Shown here: positions 1-12,299 of the stretch, piece by piece
Layout of the letters: each line of letters begins with the position of its first letter
Numbering within the stretch: position 1 is the stretch's first letter
Assembly: GCA_001692895.1 (NCBI GenBank)
Contig: KV748264.1
Coordinates: 310,001-374,000 of the forward strand
Length of the DNA stretch: 64,000 nucleotides
Origin: Cenococcum geophilum 1.58
Lineage: Eukaryota > Ascomycota > Dothideomycetes > Gloniales > Gloniaceae
Direction of reading: 5' to 3'
Made by a program: the position numbers and the translations under genes
Notes under the pieces: generated by a model
Seen by the model: only the letters and a program-made list of their open reading frames with translations
What the model was told of the DNA's origin: nothing
Database searches by the model: none

Positions 1-3000
1 TTTTTAATCTAAAGAGATTCGCTATTATAGGCGGGCGCGCTAAGAGCTACGTCGGGAGGGCCGACGTAGCAGGCGGGTAGGTAGGCGAGGGGGGATTAAA
101 GAGACTAGTATATAAGGATAGTATAATAGCAGAGAAGTAAATAAGTATAGGGAGGTTAAATATACGTCGGGCGCGTCTTAAAATAAGGGAATAGCGAGAA
201 AGGAAAGTATAAGGGAGAAAGTAAGGTACAAGCGGAACGCGAGGAGGATTTAAAGGTTAGGCGTAAAAAAGTTAAGCTAATCTAATGTAGCTTAAACTAA
301 GGCTTTGTGGGGCTTAGTTAAATACTAAGCTATAATAACCTAAAGTGTAGGAACATCGTTTACAGTCCTAGTTGTATAGGTTAAAAATATAGTGCGTATA
401 TAGGGTTCTGGTATTATTGGAAAGTTATAGGTAGCATTTATTAGTAATTATAGTTATTAGCTTTTAGTTTATTCCGCGACGTATAAGGCTCTAATATAGC
501 GATGCTAAAAGGCGCTAAGTAAGGTATAGCTAGCGACAGTGGGTTAATTATTAGGTTAGTCGTGTAAGCATTTACAATTAATTATATAGCTAGTTCTAAA
601 ACGAGCTAAACCTAATATACTAAATATAGATATAGCCAACCCCATTTCATAGCGCTTAATTGACCTATTTCCTATAACTAAGATCTAGTTCTTAAAACCG
701 GATCCTTTTTTAGGATCGCGCCCTTTTTACAGTAGTTAATTAGTCTACTTTATAAACCCAAATTAGAATCTTAGTTTTAGAATTAGATTCCGTTCCTAGA
801 ATTATAACTTAAGCTATAACTAAAAATAGCTCCTTTTTTCTAAGACCGTTAAACCGCTTAGCTTAACGCTATACCTTTTTGGCTATATTTAGTATGTTTA
901 GCTTAAAATTAGAATAGGATAAAGTCTTTAGAATTAGATCCAGTTCTTAGAATAAAATCCTATTTTTAGAGTTATAACTTAGGCCAATATTAAGAGAGAT
1001 ATCCTATATTTATTCTTAATATTCCTACCTTATTAATATAAAATTCAGAGTTAACCTATACCCTAGTTACCTATAAAAACGCCAGAGACTTTAATACCTT
1101 AACTTTAATTCTTTATAGAGGACTAAGCGAGTTATAGGGCGGCTAACTTATCGCTGCCAAGTATATAAAGGTAGAGGACTTTACTATAAGCAAGTTTTTA
1201 ACTTTAATTTAATGTATATATAAATAATAATAAGATACTCTTAACATGGAAGTAACTAGATAGAAAAACAATACCAAGCTAAAGAAATCCTAATTGGCGC
1301 CTTAATTCTTAACGCCAGAAAACAAGAATATAATTGCAAAAATCTTTTCTTATAAGAAATTTCTTATTTCTTTAGCTTCTTGGAGGCTCTATCTATGGTA
1401 TAATCCACCTTTCTTTTACGTATCCCTCTCCTTAATAGATCTAAATAATCATCTAGTACCTCTTTTAGTTGGTCTCTTTACTTATATAGTTTACCCTTCC
1501 AAGCTATCTCTATTATAATATCTTTAAGCGGTTTATATATCCTAGTATAATAATAGAGGTGACGCGGGTTCTTAGTATAGTATAATATAAGTTTCTTATA
1601 CGGTATACCCGCGGGTGAAACCTAAGTAAAATACCAGTATACTACTATAATAAGACTATATATAGATATAACTAATCTATATTTAGGGTTTTGGAGACAC
1701 TTTAAGTCCTCTATTATATAGCAAGTTAGTAACCACGATAAGAGATACTTTAGTTATCCGTCTAAAATTGTAGTATTAGAAATTGTTAATACTTTAGTTA
1801 AGGGAGATATATCTTTAAGGAAGTTTATATAATTAGCTAAACTATTCTCTGCTTAACTATTAGTATTACTAAAAAATATATAGGTGTTTTATAAATATAC
1901 CTAAAGGTACTGGCAAACCTTTAATATGGCCCTCTTTTAGTTAAGGTAAGTCTGTTTTAGCCTCGCTATAGCTCTCTATTAGCTTAGATAAGACTATCTT
2001 AGTTTTACTATAGCCTTCTAGGCTCTTAAGGTAATTAGCGTATATTTCCGTATCCTCTTATATATTACCCTCCGTATTATTGTCGATTTTATAAAAGTTA
2101 ACCTTATTAGGTATTTAAGCAGGTATATAAGGCATCTATTTCTATATAGGGTTGAAAAGCCGTAATTATTTCTTCTCCCTGCTAGCAGATGCTATGTCTT
2201 TATTATCGATGCGATTTTAGGATAATTTAAGGTTTCCAGCAAGTTGATAAATAGGTATATTATCTTTAGGGCGATAGCATATTGTGATGTTTTTATAAGT
2301 ACCGATTAAGGACCTATAGGTTATATTAGTAACGTATTTAAGCTTAGTTAAGGTAATATATATAATGTCTAGTATTCTTATAGGGATATTAAGGGATATA
2401 TGGTCAAGAGGTCAAATTTAAAGGTAAGTTAAATTAATGGCATATAAAAACTAGGAGCACGATATTTATATTCCATTTCTCTCCTAGGGCGGAGTTAGGA
2501 TAGAAGGTAAAAGGAAAAGGCGGAGTATACTAGCCGCCCTTTTCCACTTTATGTGGTATCTATAGTACAATATTTAGTAGCTATAATTACTCTTAGCTTA
2601 CGTATCGTTTATGCCCAAAACTATAGGTGCCTAGAGTAATTTATAAGTAAGGCATTATTAGGGGTAGCTATTAGCTAAGCTACTACTAAACTTAAATAGC
2701 TAACGATCCCTAACGGACGCCGCATACCTTAGTAGAGTTTAAAAGCGTTTGTATAAAGTTATAAACTAGAATTAGAAGTTAATAATAACCCCTAATAACG
2801 CCTCTTTTAGTAGGAATAGCATTATATAATCCACTTCTGACGCCTATCCTTCCTAGGGCAAGATACTACCTAAGCAGTAGACTTATCCTAGCCAGTTAAT
2901 CTCGTATATTAACCCCCTATCTATAGTAAAGGAGCTATTAGTACCTCTAGGGTAGTTTAATTGCTATTCTAGCTAAGCCCTTTATAAGCGCTCCGCCTTA

Positions 3001-4090
3001 TATAGGCGGCAATTAACTCCTATTAATCTGCCTTGCGTTAGGGGAGATCTTTTACTTAAAGCGCTAAGTAGCTAGTACTTAGAGGTCTATAGGCTTATTC
3101 TATATCCCAACAACATCAACTATAATTTCTCTTTAAGTGGTATCTGTAACCCTAAGTACCTATAAGCGCAGCGTCCCTAAATTATTAGCTAGTAAGTAGG
3201 CGTTTATAAATAGAAAAACCGACTTTAAAGATAACGGCAACGTAGAGGCGTTAGCTGGTTAGGAAAGTAACTTTAGTAATAAGGATTAAGAATAGGATGC
3301 AAAGACATTATATAATAGAGAAAATAGTTTTAGCACTAAAGATTAAGAAATAGGGGTAAATAGTAATAAAGAGATGTTAAGCAATAAGGCTATATAGGCA
3401 ACGGTTAGATATAGTGGCCTTAGCTTTATAGTCTTAAATCTATAAGTATAGGGTATAAATATAAAGAAGATTTCTAATAAAAGCTGGTAAAAGGGTTAAA
3501 ACTTTAGCTACTTTTCATTTAGCCTATCGCGAAACAAAATAATATTTTATTATTCCTACTAAAGTCTCTGCCCGCTTAACTTATAGCGAGCTATAAAGTA
3601 TTTATAATAATTTATACTTTTACTTAGATGAATTTATTCACTACCTTAAAAGCGATAATAAAAGGAAAATCTATACTAACGACCTAGGATTTTTTGAATT
3701 TCTTATAGACCTAGGACGTATACCACCTTAGTAACTATTAGTCGTATTTAAGACTACGGTACTTATAGATTTATATCTTAAGGATATAAATATATTTTTT
3801 AATAGTGTTTTCTTTTTATTTAAATTATTTCTCTACTTATAGTATATAGCGGTTATTTATCTATTCCGGTGTAGTAGGGAGGGGTAGTTAGGTTACGCGA
3901 GAGGGGTTAAACTTATAGCTACGCTTATAAAGCTATTTATATAGGAACTTCTCTAAGTATATATAAGGGGTCTTTATATAGGAACTTCTTTAATATTTCT
4001 AGATCTAGGACTTATATATTTCTTTTTTTTATAGTTCTAGTATTTTCCTAATATTTACTTCCTATTTACATGCTAGGCGTTAATAGAGGG
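1..4090. other. AT-rich RIP-mutated DNA, no recognisable gene
   Basis: The stretch is dominated by TA-rich sequence with TAG and TAA in every frame. Read on the minus strand, about 1.3-2.2 kb gives discontinuous protein-like text rich in charged residues, for example EIYANYLKSLEGY, which looks like an old coding sequence. I cannot place it in a family. No terminal repeats or target duplications were found. It is most likely an old transposon destroyed by RIP, possibly related to the relic that follows. Confidence 0.5.
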
Positions 4091-4096
4091 CGCTAG

Positions 4097-4660
4097 GTCA
4101 GATCACCCTACTCACACGATTACTTTACTTGCACGATCACTCTACTTGCACGATCGCCCAGCTCGTATAATTACCTAGCTCGCACAATCACCTAGCTCGC
4201 ATAATCACCCAGTTTATATAATCGCCCAGCTCACATGATTACCTAGCTTGTAGGATTGCCCAGCTCCCATAAGTACCATACTCGTACGGTTACCTAGCTC
4301 GCACGATCACCTAGCTTGTAGGATCGGCCAGCTCCTACTCACACGATCACCTAGTTCGCACAATCGCCTAGCTTGCACGATTACCTAGCTTATAGGATTG
4401 CCCAGCTCCCATAAGTACTATGCTCGTACAATTACCTAGCTCGTAGGATCGGCCAGCTCCCACAAGCATCTAGCTCGCACGATTAAAGCCAAAGTTATTA
4501 AACCCATTAATACCCTATTTACACGCTAGGCATTAATTAGAGGGCGCTAGGTTAGACTACTCTACTCGCACGATTACCTAGCTTATAGGATCCCCTAGCT
4601 CCTATAAGCCCCTAGCTCCTATAAGCCCCCAGCTCCTACGACCTCCTAGCTTATAGAACT
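4097..4660. repeat. 17-bp minisatellite with higher-order duplication
   Basis: Tandem units of about 17 bp of the form ACGATCACCTAGCTCGC follow one another with point variation from about 4110 to 4480, and again from about 4555 to 4660. Each block is preceded by the same lead-in, containing GGGCGCTAGGT (near 4088 and 4538), so a larger unit of about 450 bp appears duplicated. Variants are mostly C/T and G/A exchanges, as expected from RIP. There is no unique spacer between units, so this is not a CRISPR array. Confidence 0.8.
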
Positions 4661-4699
4661 AAAGCCACAGCCACTAAATCCGTTAAGATCCTTACTATA

Positions 4700-7600
4700 T
4701 GTGCGTTAAAGCAGGCACTTATAATATTATTAGGTTAGTATAGGGGTATATATAAAAGATAGGCCGGTATATAGGATATATTAGCATATAGCTAGGAAAA
4801 AAGTAAAATAGTGAAATTGGCGGGCCGGTACGCAGGAATATAATACTATTTAACTTTACTTAATATAGCTTAGAGGAGTATAGAGCCTTAACCTAAGCTA
4901 TAGAAATACGTCCTTTAATTAAGCCTCTATTATATAACCACTAACTACTTCTAAGCGCTGCGGCCGTATACCCCGCCACTTACCCTTCCTGGAACTTTAG
5001 AAGTTATACTAGTCCTTAGTTAAGCAATTAACGTTTAAAGCTCTAACTAACTAGCCAAATCTGTCGCAGATTAGATAAAGCTAATGATGACTTCTTAATA
5101 TATATATAGAGGCTCTAAAGCTATATTTAATAAAGTAGAGTTCTTATTCTTAATCGTCCTATTTAATACCAAATTACTCCCTTAAATATTGCTTAAGATG
5201 TAGTTAAAACTAGAGAAACATACCATCCAAGAGTGTTCTATTTGGCTTAGCGTAGCTTATAAATAGCGAGAAATATAGTAACTTAAAACTTATATACTAG
5301 GGGCTGGAGTTTAAAGTCTATAAAGTAATTATATGCACCTAATCTCTTATACTTACAGCTACCTGTAATAGAGGCTTTTAGGTAAAAGATAACTAAATAT
5401 CTAGTAGAATTAACCCTAACTAACTAACTAATGGGTAGGAGGCGGCGACTAATATTATAAATATTAATAAGTTCGATTCCGGCACTATTAAAAGGATAAT
5501 CTAATTTATATATAAGAGGGACTATAAGAATGGCAAGGAGGAGTAAGGATTTAATATCGACAACACTAATACCTTATCGCCATCTAAACTAGATAATAGC
5601 GGTGGCGATAATAAAGACACAACGATACGGCCGACGATGGCCTATATTACACTTCGTCACGTCTATATTAATATAATTGCCGATTACTATAATATACTAT
5701 AGCTAAAAGAGCTTATAAATATAAAAATCTAATATATTTTAGGAACTAGCTGGTCCGCAAATAGGTTTCCTAATATTATTAAGGATATCTTTAGCCTAAT
5801 AGGCGACTTAGCATTGTATAATATAATTACCTTAATAGCGGCTAAGCATATTAAAGAGCTTATTAAACTTAGGAACTTTATAAAGCTAGACGTTATAAGC
5901 AATTTCGCCATCGGCATTATACAGATAGCGATTACCGCATCCAAGGACATAGAGGAAAATTTTATGCTAAAACTTTAAGCTATTTAATCTCAGCTATAAT
6001 AAACAAAATCACTACTTTAATCCGCCGAGGTAAGGTATATCGCGGCTAAGCGCAAAAGTAAAAACATTAATAACTGTCTTAATACCCTCTACACGACCAG
6101 GACCTATTGTAATATTAGTTATAAAGCCGAGTTTACATATTACATTAAGGATAGTAGTTATCTATCTAACCCTAATTACCCTTATATACTTCGTTATAAA
6201 AGGTGCGAGCGTTATATATAAGTAAAGATACATAGCTTAGGAGATTGGCTTAGGTAGGAAGTTATTATATCGTTTAGATTGATCTAAGAAATTCAAATAT
6301 ATATCTCGTCTATAGTCGATCCGTTAAATATTATATAGCAACTATATTATCCATCTCCTATCAGCCTCCCCTTACCTCACCCCTTACCCTTTACCCCTTA
6401 CCCCTTACCTTACCCTTTATCTTATTCTTTACCTCACCTTTACCTTTACCCTTACCTATTACCCCTCGCCCCCCTAGACGAATTACAAAATCCTAGTTAT
6501 TATATCTATTCTACTAAATACTAAAATAGGATTAGATAATAATAGACTAAAATAAAATAAAAAGTGGTAAAGAATAATAAGATAAGCGAGAAATAACTAG
6601 GAAAAGGTCCTATATATAAGGAACGTATAGTTCTAAATTTACCAGTTATATACCTTTCTATTAGTACTAGAGGGTTAATATAGGATTCTTATATAAGTAA
6701 GGCGACTTACCTAGCGGTGCCTCTTAATTAGATGCTATACGCTATATATAAGGGCTACGTAATTTTTAAAATGCTTAAGTCCTTTAATCCACTCTAAATA
6801 ATAAGGATACTTATAGCGGAACCTCTACCTAAACACTCCTTCTATAACGTGATTATTGAGATATTTTTATAGTATATCCTTCTTCGTAAATAGGCGGGTC
6901 TACCTTAATATTAAGAGTTAGTTATCGCCGATGTAGATAAGGTAAATAAGATTAGTAAACGTTATAGAATACGGCAGCTATATTATCTTAACACCCTCTT
7001 CCTTAATTGGGACCGCGCTCTACGTCTTATTTAGGTTTTCTTAGAAAGGTGAGTCCAAGCTAATATATTCTTTTTGCCGCTTTACCTATTAATAGGTACT
7101 AGTATTAGTATCACTTACACCTCTTTTTACGCCTACTATACTTTAGTCTACTTTAGACCTAAGTTAAAGTCCAATAGCCTTGCTTAAGATCCCATTCTAC
7201 TAGCTCTTTTATTAATTATAATACTTAACGAGATTATAGATAAACTTTATACGGAGTTTTATAGCGTGCCCTTCTTTAAGCTTATTTAGCGGCTAAGATA
7301 GCAGTTTAGTAATAGCAGCATATTCGCGAAATTTATACTATACAGCTAAATAGGTAGAAATGTCCGTCCCAACGCTACCACTAAGCTGTCTTTTAATATT
7401 GTAATCGTTAATAGTGTTATAAAAATTAAAAATAATCTAGTCCTCTTTTTATTTATATAGGACGTTTATAACACTATAAAGTTTACGTCTAGCTTTATTA
7501 TAACGGTTATATAGTTTTGTTTCCTTTACGGCGTTAATAGGGTAATATCCTCGGCTCCTAATCTTTCGCTTATATTACTCTCGTTTCTTATAAAGCTATA

Positions 7601-9790
7601 AAATATTAGGGTGTTAATTAAGTTCTAACTGGAATTTAAGCTTCTACTTATTAGTTAGACCTATAGGGGCCTACTTATCCCTTAAAATCCCTATCTATAC
7701 GGCATATTAGATAAGGTTATCCTGCAATAAAGTCCCAAAGTAAATTAACTGGAAATCGCGCTTAATTAAATTAGGTAAATAAAACCGTTGGTAGGTATCG
7801 CCGTAATAACCTATTATCTAATTTCGCTCTTTTAGAGTAAGGATAGCTAGAAAGGTTAGTTAACAGATGCACTTATATTAAATTAGACACTTACTATTTA
7901 ATTTCCTTCTAGACGCTCGTCGCAGCTAGTAAAGTTTAAGTGATTATTTAAACCCGGCTACTTAGCCTAACTATACGTAGTAATCGCGGCATTTCTAGTA
8001 AGGGAATGCTTTAGTGTCTAACACTCCCCTATAACTAGCTATTATCTTAATATCTTAAAAGATGGGTTGTTCCTCTATCTGCTTCTTAAACTTTACTTTA
8101 AAAATCTCTTTATTTACTAGGATTTTAAGTTTAAAAATCTCTTCTAGTAAAGTATAATGGCGTTAAAATATATTATTTATAATGGTAAGGCTTATAAGAT
8201 AGGATAGAATATAAAAAGCTAGGATGCTTTTAAGACGGAAAATAAACCTCTTACTATAGGTCTATTAGCGCTATTCACGCCGTCTTTAATCAGCGTCGCT
8301 ATATACCGTCTGCTTATACCTTTAGAATTTTTAATATATATAAGACTTACAAGGGCAATAGTTATGGTTTAATTAAAGTTTTTCGTATTGTAAACTTTTA
8401 GGATTGTAATATATTTATATAAAAGCGCTTTATTAGAGCCTCTTGCGCTTAAACTTTTAATAAGAGCTTAGGGTCTTATTGCCGTAGCACTAAAGAGGAA
8501 GAGAATTGCTCCTATTTATACTCAAAAACGACTATAGTAAGGCTTCGCGTCTATTATTTAATAGGTATCAATAATTATATATAAGTCTTACATATACATT
8601 ATATACTTTTCTTTCTCCGACATATCCAGCTCATATATTGGCGTTAAGTAGGTTAGAATCCACTATAATAAATTAGCCAAGTTTTTTTTTTTAAAGGTTA
8701 AAGATTGCCCTATATCTTATATATCAAGTTCTGCGCTATTATTTATACTATAGCCTGCTATATCTATAAATTTATATAAAATTTGTCTCTAGTACGCCTT
8801 AATCGCGCTTTCCTTCTTAATTTAAGAATTCTTTACGCGCTATTTAAGGTATATTTTAAACGTATCGGCCGCGCACTAATAAAGGGCCTTAGTTAGGTTA
8901 GACTTAACTTTTAGGCAGAACCTAAATATAAATCGTTAGTATTATAAGGTAAATCTTAGTCTAAATATAAACGAACTTTTCCTAATTCCGGAACTTACGC
9001 TTAATAAGAGAAGTAGACTAGGGCTTCCGTTTTAACTTCGCTCTTCCTTAACCCTTATAATACGCAATCCTTTACTATAAATATTCCCCCTCGGACTCGG
9101 CGTCTTCCCTAGCTCTAGAGTTAGAGCTTAAATCTAAGTCTAAAGCTAGCTTAGAATAAGACGGCTTGCCTAGTTTAAGGTCTAAGCTAAAGGCTAAATC
9201 TATATTTTACCATTTCTTGCTTTAAGAGGGCATAGTAGTTAAACGTGTGGTATTTTAATGCTTTAGTAGCTGCCAGTTACCTACACGTAGAAGCTAGCTT
9301 AAGAGTGACTGCTGTTAATAGGAACGCTAAAAAAGGCTTTACGGGAGATAGGCGTTTTTAAGAGCGGGATAAGGCCAAAAAACCCCGTAAGTAGAAACCT
9401 AGAAATCGAGTATTAGAAGTAAACGACATAATAGCAGAGGAAAATGCATACATAGCTACTATAGGAAAAGGGTTGAAGGAGCGTAGTATAGAAGGGATGT
9501 TTCGTTGGGTAAGAGTAGTACTTTTAGCGGAGAATAAGGACGAAGGTAAAAACTAGATTAGGTAGGCGGCGGACGTCTATAGCTTCTTAAATAGCCATTA
9601 AGGGACGTTTAGGGAGCTTTGAGAGGTGTGTTGTAGGGCTGCACGCGCGCTTTTAGGTTTGGTGGGTAAGGGAGACCCTGCCGCCCTTGGTACGCTTAGC
9701 ACGTTGTAAAAGCGGCGACAGATATAGGTCTAAGCGAGGAGAAACAGCCTCCTAAAACGGGGGGTAGGAACCTCCAAATCTGGCTGCGTC
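4700..9790 (+). pseudogene. Large unclassified coding relic, plus strand
   Basis: Several plus-strand stretches read as protein apart from RIP-type stops: about 5.73-6.35 kb (KHIKELIKLRNFIKLD), 6.64-7.9 kb (RYRIRQLYYLN, YTSFYAYYTLVYFRPKL), 7.95-8.95 kb and 9.24-9.7 kb (EVNDIIAEENAYIATIGKG). A stretch near 9.10-9.20 kb is rich in Ser, Glu and Leu codons. Total span is about 5 kb in one orientation, the size of a large transposon polyprotein or of two adjacent genes. I see no DDE, reverse-transcriptase or tyrosine-recombinase motif that I can defend, and no terminal repeats. Family unknown. Confidence 0.4.
6350..6480. repeat. C-rich CCTTACC-type low-complexity tract
   Basis: Irregular repetition of CCTTACC and CCCTTTACC units lies inside the 4.7-9.8 kb relic, between two coding-like stretches. 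It superficially resembles telomeric CCCTAA repeats but the unit and spacing vary, so it is better read as a simple-sequence tract. Confidence 0.6.
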
Positions 9791-10571
9791 TTCCCCAACA
9801 ATAAGATTCTAGTAGTTATAAATTGCCTAAATCTATTACTTGGTACTCTCTTTATATTAATTAATAGAGAACTCGCGTAGTATACCTGCTACGCTTAGCC
9901 TCTATATATACTTAGCGTATATTTAGCCTATACTTACCTATATATACTATCCCCTTTAGGAACTATAGTATCCTTTCCTTTTAAATTAGAGTAGTAATTT
10001 AATCCTTAATATTAAGACTACTATACACTATATATAGTGTTTACGTTTTATACTTTCTATATAAAATATAGTACTGCAGTAATAGAATAAATCGACCTAT
10101 AGTATAGTAAGTAGTTTTATTTATATATACTATATATATATAGAGTATACGTATAGTAAGGCTTAGGATATTTACCTACTTTATTACTTTAACTATATTA
10201 TTAGTAAGGTTAATTAGTAGCTTTATTAGATATAGTAGATAATATATATAAGAATTTTATATAATAAGGCAAATATAAGGATACCGTGCTATATTAATAG
10301 GAATATAGTAATCTAACTGTATACTATATATTCAGCCTATTACTCTACCTTAGCCTTATAGGTGGTTAAATCCTATATAGGCTTAATATATATATAGCGT
10401 ATATATAGTGTATATATTATATACTATAATATTTTTGCTTTAACGTTATATATCTAATATAGGTATATTCTTATTTAACTTTTTAAGTAACTAAGTAACT
10501 AAAGTTGTTTTATATTTAGGTTTCTAATTTTAGAGCTCTTACTGCACCCGGCCCAAAAAGACCAAAAATAA
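9791..10571. other. TA-rich spacer before the LINE
   Basis: Low-complexity DNA with many ATATAT and TATAC runs and no coding-like reading in any frame. It may include the 5' leader of the LINE that follows, because the start of that element cannot be fixed from one complete copy. Nothing else is visible. Confidence 0.5.
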
Positions 10572-10989
10572 CTAAAAGAACCCTAAAAAATACCTAGAGA
10601 ATCCCCCTAAGATATATGCATCGCAGGGGAGGCACACGTTAAACGACGGTGGGTTGTACTCGCGTGCGTCTACCAGAACCACGCCTAGTAATAGCCCTCT
10701 ATAATAAAAACGGGCGAATACCACACTATAAAGCGGAAAGACCTCTATTAAGAAGGCATCTAACAAAATATAAAGCCTATTAGACGCGTCTAGTATCCAT
10801 AATTATAGGGGAGTAACTATTAGCTATAACAAACTAATGCAGCTAGTAGAATAGCTCCGCTAGTTTAGCGAACCTTAGGCGCCCCTCTAGTAAACCCTTA
10901 ATTAAATCCTCTAACGGCTAAGCAAAATTAAAAATAAATAAAACCCCTTTTTACCGGCGAACTGCACCTAGGCCGCCATAGCTACGCTT

Positions 10990-11790
10990 CTATAGTATAA
11001 GGAGCCCACCCCCCTAAAGATAATATCCGGATATATAATTATAATATAACCAAATATAGAGAAAGTAGAGGGGCTTAGGGGATAATTAGAAACAGAAGTC
11101 CTTATAGAAATTTATAAAGAGGTCTATAACGCTGTTATAGTCTAATACCTTAAAAGCGGAGATATTAGAGTTACCCTAAGGGACTAATAGGTAAAGGAAC
11201 GAGCTATAAGGATAGGGGATAGGCTAGGAGAACGTATTGGCATAAAAGTACTCCGTAAAGATTACCTAGTTAAAGTCCTAGCGGTTTCCCTAAGCCTTAG
11301 GGTAGAAAAGGGACGCTAGGCGGACAATATAGTAACTATATATAAGATAGTAAAATAAACGGAACGCCTTATACTAGGACTTAAGATTACCTAAATCTAA
11401 TAGCTTTAATAGGAAAATGTAAACTAAGTATATAATAAGAATAATAAAAGAATATAAGGGTTGCTAGAGACTTGCTAGGGAGACGCTGGTTAAACGCATG
11501 GCTCCTTTATTATTAGCACATATATACTAAAAATATATAAACTCCTTATCTAAAAAGGTATTATTATAAATGGCCTTATATATAACGCAAGGCTCTATAA
11601 CTATAAACTCCGCTTAGAATAATACTACTAATGCGTATAATGGGGACACACCTAATCCACATACGCAGTATAGGTGTGCTGCGGCCACTATATAGGCCCC
11701 CACGATATAAGAAACTACTTAAATTAAGACTAAATAAAATGCGCAAACTGCCACTAAAGCACACATAAGGTGTAGGAGAGAGGAGACTAT
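10990..11790 (+). pseudogene. LINE ORF1 (gag-like, zinc knuckle) relic
   Basis: Plus-strand reading shows the usual order of a Tad-type ORF1. A helical region with LGERIGIKVLRKDYLVKVL comes first, then a block with INGLIYNARLYNYKLR, then a Cys/His cluster: CCGHYIGPHD and, 20 residues on, CANC followed by TH. In intact relatives these are CCHC-type zinc knuckles that bind the element RNA in a ribonucleoprotein particle; here several Cys codons read Tyr or Val, consistent with G-to-A changes. Multiple TAG/TAA codons interrupt the frame. It lies upstream of ORF2 in the same orientation, as expected. Confidence 0.75.
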
Positions 11791-12299
11791 ATTAAATATA
11801 GGAGATAGAAGGTAAGGGCTTAACAGCTACGGGAATAACTATACGTTAGGGTATATAAATGGAAATAATAGGCAATAAGTTAGGGGGGCGTAGGTGTCTT
11901 TTTAGCGTTTCCTACCTTTAATACTAGGGGGCTAGGCTAGCCATCCTAAGCCTTAACGGGCTAGAAGCGACGCTGCGCGATATTACTAGACCATATAGGG
12001 ATATAAGGGTCACAGGGGATATAAGGGAGAGGACGCCCTATAGGAAGACCCCTATAGACAGCTATAGCAAGCTTAAAACTAAGACAATTAAGAATTAGAC
12101 TTAACGCGGTAAATATAATATTTATAGCCGACTTTTAAAGGGTATATAGCTAATTAGTAAGAATAGGGGAAGAACCGGAGATAATAATAGATTTAGATAT
12201 AGAAGCGCTAGTTAGAATATAAGATATGGGAATAGAAAGCTGTATATAAAATAAGTAGAAACTAGGGTATAGATATAAGAGATAGAAGTTCTAAATATT

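Noticed and set aside
4097-4660. CRISPR-like regular repeats
   Set aside because: Units are directly tandem without unique spacers, and the DNA is from a eukaryote.
6350-6480. Telomere-like CCCTTA tract
   Set aside because: Unit is irregular and internal to a coding-like relic; not CCCTAA/TTAGGG arrays.
4700-9790. Starship captain (DUF3435) recombinase
   Set aside because: Orientation and size invited the idea, but I could not find the Arg/His-x-x-Arg/Tyr pattern or other family blocks.
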